Positions 58,849 through 64,000 of a stretch of 64,000 nucleotides of DNA are shown one piece after another. The notes beneath the pieces are model-generated. The model searched no databases and was not told where the DNA came from. It saw nothing but the letters and a program-made list of their open reading frames with translations. The translations under genes and the position numbers were made by a program. Location of the stretch: positions 2,696,167 through 2,760,166 of the forward strand of contig VJWN01000007.1 in NCBI GenBank assembly GCA_007644065.1, in the 5' to 3' direction. The stretch is from Margaritispora aquatica (Eukaryota; Ascomycota; Leotiomycetes; Helotiales; Discinellaceae). Numbering within the stretch: the stretch's first letter is position 1; each line of letters begins with the position of its first letter.

Positions 58849-60002
58849 CTATGGCCTTTTGATTGCAGTTTGGAATTTTTGCACCTAGATTCGTTAGATT
58901 AGATACATCTCGAAAATAGAGGACTACTCACCCAGGTGCTAAATTCATCCTCCTTCCCTTCCCAGTTCTTCATTACTAGTTCTGAAGCTGCGAATCCACA
59001 AAGGAAACACTGGTCCATATGCTTGTCGATATCTGAGCTTTCGAGTTCGTAAAATGAGTTGGCCAATTCATCTATAATGTCTGGAATCTTTTTCATGATA
59101 TCCAACACTTCGTCTAAGCAATGCACAATCCCTCTATCCTGTTCGACTTCTGCAGTGGTAGGTTCTAAAATAGGTATTAAAGGCAAGGCCTTGAATCTTC
59201 GCTTTGCGATAGCTTGGTACATCAAAATTAACAATCGAAGGCGCCTGGTGGTGGATTCTAGTCGAGGTCGAATCTTTTGGGGATCCTCAGCAGGAATGTG
59301 CTTTTGAGATCCGAACATTTTGTCCACCTCGGCTTGAGCATCGTCCTCGTCGGCGCTCCCTTCGCCCTCGTCTTCCTCGCCGTCACTCTCCTCTTCCCCC
59401 CATTCCTGCAATTCTTCCAAAGCATCCTTTAACAGTTCCCGATATTCATCTGCCTTTTTCAACACTAGTCCGGCCACTCCCAAGCGCTTCAACTCGAGCA
59501 CTGCGTCACATGCATCCCAAACAGTGCCTGTTGCTGCCAGACTGCCTTTTCCCTTTCCTTTCGCGGTCCCATTCTTTTCATCATCGCTCAGTATCTGCCC
59601 ATCTAGTGGAATAACCCTGACTAAATTTCTCAGCTCTGCAAACACACGTCCTACTCGGTATTGCAACTCCACGCTCATTGCCTTCGTGTATTCTGTCGCA
59701 ACGCAGAGCTCTACAGCAGAGGCGAGCCCAGGGAGTGGCGCAGCTACGAGCTCGCGGAGTAATTTCGTGATCGCAGATGCAGAGAATGGCTTGTTGATAA
59801 TCATAAGAGACAGCTTCGTAGAGTGAGCTCGTATCAGGCTTGCTGTATCATGCGCCAGTTCGAAAACATCGTAGTCGTCTTTGGCTGCATGGCTGGATGG
59901 TATAGCTGACGCTGAGAGCTGCTCAATCAAAATCAAAGTAGTCTTTACAGTAGTTTTCAAGTTTTCTAGGTCAGCATCAAGCTTGGCGCTTGTGGAAGCC
60001 AT
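58849..60002 (-). CDS. GCIP / cyclin-D1-binding-protein-1-like protein
   Basis: Exons 60002..58932 and 58884..58849 give 368 aa; the last exon adds only VQKFQTAIKRP. The sequence is mainly helical: TVKTTLILIEQLSASAIPSS near the N terminus, ELQYRVGRVFAELRNLVRVI in the middle and SSDIDKHMDQCFLCGFAASEL near the end. An acidic linker (EEESDGEEDEGEGSADEDD, about residues 205-230) separates the halves. This order matches the GCIP family (CCNDBP1), helical-bundle proteins that in animals bind cyclin D and helix-loop-helix factors; the fungal role is not established. The gene is divergent from ARP6 with 218 bp between start codons. Confidence 0.8.
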
Positions 60003-60220
60003 CGAAAGAGCCTTGAATTGTTGGTGAAGATATATCGTGTTGACTCAACTCTTGGTGGGATGGACAAATTTTTGTGGACGCGGAATTTGCCCCGCCTTTT
60101 GACCTCTCCAGTTCGACCCATGAGCTTCAACACGACCAATATATCATCGCTTTCAGCAGAGCAAGACCAACCACTAAACTGCCGAACTACGCGTCTTCTT
60201 TGGCTCCAAATAGAAGTTCG
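60003..60220. promoter_or_regulatory. short bidirectional promoter of GCIP-like gene and ARP6
   Basis: Only 218 bp lie between the two start codons, so both promoters and leaders overlap. The frame upstream of the ARP6 ATG stays open but has no ATG. Confidence 0.55.
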
Positions 60221-61615
60221 ATGAAGTCCTCCAATTCGAATCCTCCTTCTCAAACACTAGTTCTGGACAATGGAGCATATACTATCAAAGCTGGCTTCTC
60301 ATCGCCCAATATTGAGTCTCCTACACCAGCCCTAATACCCAATTGTCTTGCGCGCGACCACAACAAAAAAGTTTACACCGGCTCCGATCTCAGTAAATGC
60401 AAAGACTTCTCAGAAATTGTATTCCGCAGACCGGTTGAGAAGGGGTATCTGGTTAATTGGGAAGCTGAGAAGGAAATATGGGAGCATGAATTCTTTAATT
60501 CAAAATCGAACCTTCATTGTGATCCAAAGGAAACAGGTTTGATACTGACCGAAGCGCCAAACGCCTTACCCCAACTGCAGACAAACTGCGATCAGGTTGT
60601 GTTTGAGGAGTTTGGCTTCCAGAGATACCTGAGGTGTCCCGGTATGTAATGCATTGTGCTTCTTAGGGCGAGATACTGACTGATAGCAGCCCCTATTTTG
60701 AATGCGTACAATGATGTACAAACTATCTTCAAGACATCCGGTCATGAACCCCTTGATCCAAACAGACACTCAGTACCACCTGCGGAGATTTTGATGCTTG
60801 TGGACTCTGGCTATTCGCACACCACAATAACTCCACTGCTGCTTGGAAGGCCACTCCAAGCTGGCGTACGACGTTTAGAAATTGGGGGGAAGCTTCTCAC
60901 TAATTACCTCACACGATTATTGTCGGTGCGCCAATATGACATGCGAAACGATACATATCTAGTGAACGAGATCAAGGAACAAACATGTTACGTATCCCGA
61001 GAGTTCAAAGCCGACATGGAAATGTGCTGGAAGGGACCGAAAGGAGATAGAAGACCCATATTCGAGACTGCAGGGGGAATAGCGAAAGATTATGTGCTAC
61101 CAGACTTTCACGGCCGAGACAAAGGCGAGGTCAGAGATCATGATCCGAATGCTGCAAGCAAGTTGAAGGAACTGATGAAGGGAAAAGGGCTAGGAGCACA
61201 GGAAGACATATTGACCCTTCGTTCGGAGCGTTTTACAGTTCCTGAACTTCTTTTCTCACCCACAGATATCGGACTTCGGCAATCAGGTATCGCACAGCTC
61301 ATTCTGGATTCTTTATCTGCTCTCCCGCAAGGACTCTGGCCTGGATTTCTCGCAAACATTGTATGTGTCGGTGGCAATACTAAAATCCCGGATTTTATCT
61401 TCAGGCTACAGGCTGAAGTTAGAGCTTTGGCACCTGCTGAATGTATTGTCAGACTAGCAAGACCCGATGATCCGATAATTTCAACATGGCTTGGTGGTGC
61501 AGCCTTAGCAAGAGACGAGTCGAGATTAGCGGGTATGAGCATTACGAAGGAGGAGTACGAAGAATGGGGCACTCAAGCAACGACATGGTCGTCGAAAAAA
61601 TTCGGAGGCAGGTAG
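60221..61615 (+). CDS. ARP6: actin-related protein 6, SWR1-complex subunit
   Basis: Exons 60221..60641 and 60690..61615 (48-bp intron) give 448 aa. The start MKSSNSNPPSQTLVLDNGAY puts the actin phosphate loop 1 (LDNGAYTIKAGF) close to the N terminus as in Arp6. The second exon shows LVDSGYSHTTITPLL (phosphate loop 2), GGKLLTNYLTRLLS, SGIAQLILDSL-ALPQGLWPG and NIVCVGGNTKIPDF, then DDPIISTWLGGAALA. Actin's hallmark folds are kept, but the length and the inserted RGTDK-like middle segment are those of Arp6. In yeast Arp6 with Swc6 supports Htz1 (H2A.Z) deposition by SWR1 in the nucleus. Assignment is confident. Confidence 0.92.
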
Positions 61616-61779
61616 TAAGGTCATATTTTATTGGTGTTCAGGGCGTTGCTTATGATTTATGATACCCGAACGGCTCCATGAAGCTATGAGCTCGCTTTAG
61701 CTTCATTGATCACTTAAGAATGTTCAACCCTGGTTCTGAAATAGATTCAGGTTGAATGTCAAATCTGGTCATTACAACA

Positions 61780-63507
61780 TCATAAGATTACAACCTTTCT
61801 TCCTCTTCTCTCCTCGAATTCATATACTTCAGCTGTACCCCACAAATTCCACGTAGCAGCAAAGAATCTTCTCTCTAATACTCCGTCTGTCATTGGCACC
61901 TCTCTTACTTGCCAATCTAAGCTTTCATCAAAGCCACCCAGCTTCAATTTTAAGATTGCCAACCGATGACTTCTGACTTTATGGACGTGCTCGGTCATCA
62001 GCCATGCCAACCAACGATCTGATTCAGCTTCGTCGATCTCCTGAGCTGCTACATCAAGAGGACATGGAGTAGTTGAGTACTCGCCATGCTTTATGGTTTG
62101 GGTACGGATTGTAAGGCTGCGCAGGCTTTTCATCTCGCAGAGGTTCGATAGGAACTCGTACGTCTGAATGTGTCAGTAGGGAAGCAAGTGGTGTAGAAAT
62201 TGCATCAACTCACATCACAGAAGTCTCTCTCTAGGTCAAGACTCAAGCATTCTAGCCGATCAACTTTCTGCAAACAGGCAATATCATCGACACCCAACAT
62301 GGTGCCTCCAAGCGCTTTATCCAAGAAGCCAAAATGTCGCCCTAAATCTAATTCTCTCAGATTCGGTAAAGTCTGTAGCAGGCTCGGGAGATGTATTCGC
62401 TGCGCGTCACACTTCAACTCCAGAACTTGCAAGCCAACTAGGAGAGCTAAGCTCTCGTTCAGCTGGGCCTGGAGTCTTTCTTTAAGTGCAGGTGGCGTGT
62501 AAGCTGACCGATATGCTGTATAGCGAAATACCTTGAGCTTCGGCGCGAAGACTTGGTGGAACAGAGCTAGCATAGTCGTCACGTTCTCTGAGGTAATGAT
62601 GCTGAATTCTTCTAAACGCGAGAAGTCAAACGTGTTTTGTAGCTGTGGCTCGTTGAAATTCCAACAGAGAGTGCTAATCTTGAGTCTCTTGACTGGAGGC
62701 AGAAACGGTCCGAACGTATAACGGAGACTCCAAAGCCGGTTTCGTCGTTGGAAGAACTCGAGCTCTAGATCGTCGAGATTGGTGCATGTGCTGAGTAACA
62801 ACTTCAGCTCCTTCCAAATGTACTGGCCATCGTTGTAGACGTGCAAGGATGTTAGATTAGGAGCCAAGGATCCGAAGTCTGGGACGCCAGAGTCACGGGT
62901 GTAGTTTAGGTCTTTGATGTCGAGCTTCACTTCTGGATGGGCTACAAGGAATTCGCGTACTGCAATTGGGAAATTTGTCGCTCGATCGTAATCCAGGCCT
63001 TGGTTTGTCTCGAAGACATAGCTTAGAGGGAATGAGACTCCAAACACGACTATTAATACAGAGGGAACTCACCTGATTTTTTGGATCCTTCGGCAACTTT
63101 CCAGCAGCTCTTGAATACGCAGGTTTGGCGCATCCGGCAAAACGCCTGGTCGTCGCTGCGAGAACGTCACATGCTTCGCATACTGCGCTATTCGTGAATT
63201 TACAACCTCGTCGCATCTGATGCCCTCAATTTGTAGAGGCGTTATTACTTTTCTTATTTTTCGCTTGAAGGTCCATCGATCGCCTAGGTAGACATCACGA
63301 TAGCAAATAGGGATGATCAGGTCATTGAAGAAGTGTGCGACGAGGCGGAGGGCGGAGAGACGTGTTGGGAACTCTTCGTGGAACTAATTTGTTTCTCAGC
63401 TGGTTATTCTTTCATTTGAAGGAAGCTGTGTAGGGTAGGTATAACGCTACCTGTTCGAAGATAGCAACCCATATTTCGTTACCTAGGATTGGGAGGGAGG
63501 AAGCCAT
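61780..63507 (-). CDS. F-box/LRR-like protein
   Basis: Exons 63507..63451, 63383..63073, 63021..62214 and 62163..61780 give 519 aa. The first exon and start of the second rebuild an F-box: LPILGNEIWVAIFEQ followed by FHEEFPTRLSALRLVAHFFN. Irregular leucine-rich segments run through the rest, for example LAPNLTSLHVYNDG, CTNLDDLELEFF, PPVKRLKISTLCW, LVGLQVLELKCDA and LPNLRELDLGRHF. The pattern fits an F-box protein with LRR-type target-binding arm, joining SCF ubiquitin ligase through Skp1. The splice points fit the motifs well. The target is unknown. Confidence 0.8.
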
Positions 63508-63808
63508 GGTATGTCTGTAGAGCCTTGTATCTAGCCTCAGCCTATCTTTTTGGTAACATAAACAAAGATACAAATTAGATTTCCGGATTACTATATTCAA
63601 AGACGAGGACTCTAGGTAGACTATATTTTCTGCCGTGAACGCTACAAATGTACAGTGAGGCTGAGTGGTTGTCGGCGCCTGATCAAAAATAGAAATAGGA
63701 GCTGAAGCGAGGGTCACATGACACTTCGGCCGCCTCGGCTGACTTAGAAACTATATCGAATCAACGTCTGAGCCAAGCAGCCCTCACCATCCAACTTAAA
63801 CTCACCCA
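63508..63808. other. divergent intergenic region
   Basis: About 300 bp between the start codons of the F-box/LRR gene (minus) and the carboxylesterase (plus). No gene seen. Confidence 0.5.
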
Positions 63809-64000
63809 ATGAACAGAATCCTCGCCAAGAAAATGAGAATCGCAATCAAAAGCAAAGGAGTGCTTGAGGGGAGCACGCTCCTTGATGCGGCAACTAACAA
63901 GCCAAAATGCCACCGCTTCTCACGCGTCCCTTATGCGCTCCCACCTACCGGACATCGAAGGTGGAGAAGGCCTGAACCACTGCCTGCGTCGTTCACATAT
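63809..64000 (+). CDS. 3'-partial type-B carboxylesterase / lipase
   Basis: Starts at the ATG at 63809 and runs off the window after 64 codons. The visible part has STLLDAATNKPKC and then HRFSRVPYALPPTGHRRWR followed by RPEPLP. This is the N-terminal signature of the type-B carboxylesterase/cholinesterase family (F-x-G-[IV]-P-Y-A-x-P-P-x-G-x-x-R-[FW]-x-x-P-x-P). No signal peptide is present, so an intracellular enzyme is likely. The catalytic triad lies outside the window. Confidence 0.8.
   Translation, partial: MNRILAKKMRIAIKSKGVLEGSTLLDAATNKPKCHRFSRVPYALPPTGHRRWRRPEPLPASFTY

Overview
This window is nuclear DNA of a filamentous ascomycete. Genes are monocistronic on both strands and are split by short introns, mostly 46-68 bp, with GTRNGT-like donors, CTRAC/CTAAC-like branch points and YAG acceptors. 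The content is typical of Pezizomycotina: Zn2Cys6 regulators, 2EXR and F-box proteins, a DUF7726 protein, plant cell-wall hydrolases with CBM1, an LPMO-like secreted protein, a CYP61-type P450 and many small unknown proteins. The mix fits a leotiomycete (Helotiales-like) fungus; that placement is inference. Exon joins below were read by eye, and every spliced gene given sums to a whole number of codons.

Layout. 1-5.6 kb: a 5'-partial coiled-coil unknown, a small basic unknown, a 2EXR protein and a small protein with two chromodomains in tandem. 5.9-9.3 kb: a quinone-oxidoreductase-like dehydrogenase divergent from a Upc2-like Zn2Cys6 regulator. 10.3-15.5 kb: a head-to-tail array of four paralogous small acidic proteins of unknown family. 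One is a pseudogene, all share a phase-2 intron near the N terminus, and two share a promoter module. 16.8-17.1 kb: a 298-bp MITE with TA target-site duplication. 18.1-25.9 kb: a fusion of a fungal N-terminal domain with an MSP domain, a second 2EXR protein, an LPMO-like secreted protein, an F-box protein and a double-DUF7726 protein.

27.3-33.9 kb: three genes all on the minus strand, a sterol C-22 desaturase-like CYP61, a Zn2Cys6 regulator and a 14-TM-type MFS transporter. 36.4-38.0 kb: two related small secreted proteins, one with an inhibitor-cystine-knot cysteine pattern. 39.2-49.7 kb: a cellulose-use cluster of a CBM1-GH5-CBM_X2-CBM46 endoglucanase, a GH3 beta-glucosidase whose signal peptide seems to lie in another frame, and an MFS sugar transporter. 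53.7-55.8 kb: a long minus-strand coding stretch broken by several frameshifts, two of them in A-runs. 56.8-64.0 kb: a single-pass membrane protein, a GCIP/CCNDBP1-like protein divergent from ARP6 (SWR1 complex), an F-box/LRR-like protein and the 5' end of a type-B carboxylesterase cut off by the window edge.

The best candidates for something undescribed are the paralog array with its shared promoter module, the knottin-like secreted protein with its truncated sibling, and the GH3 gene with the garbled signal peptide.
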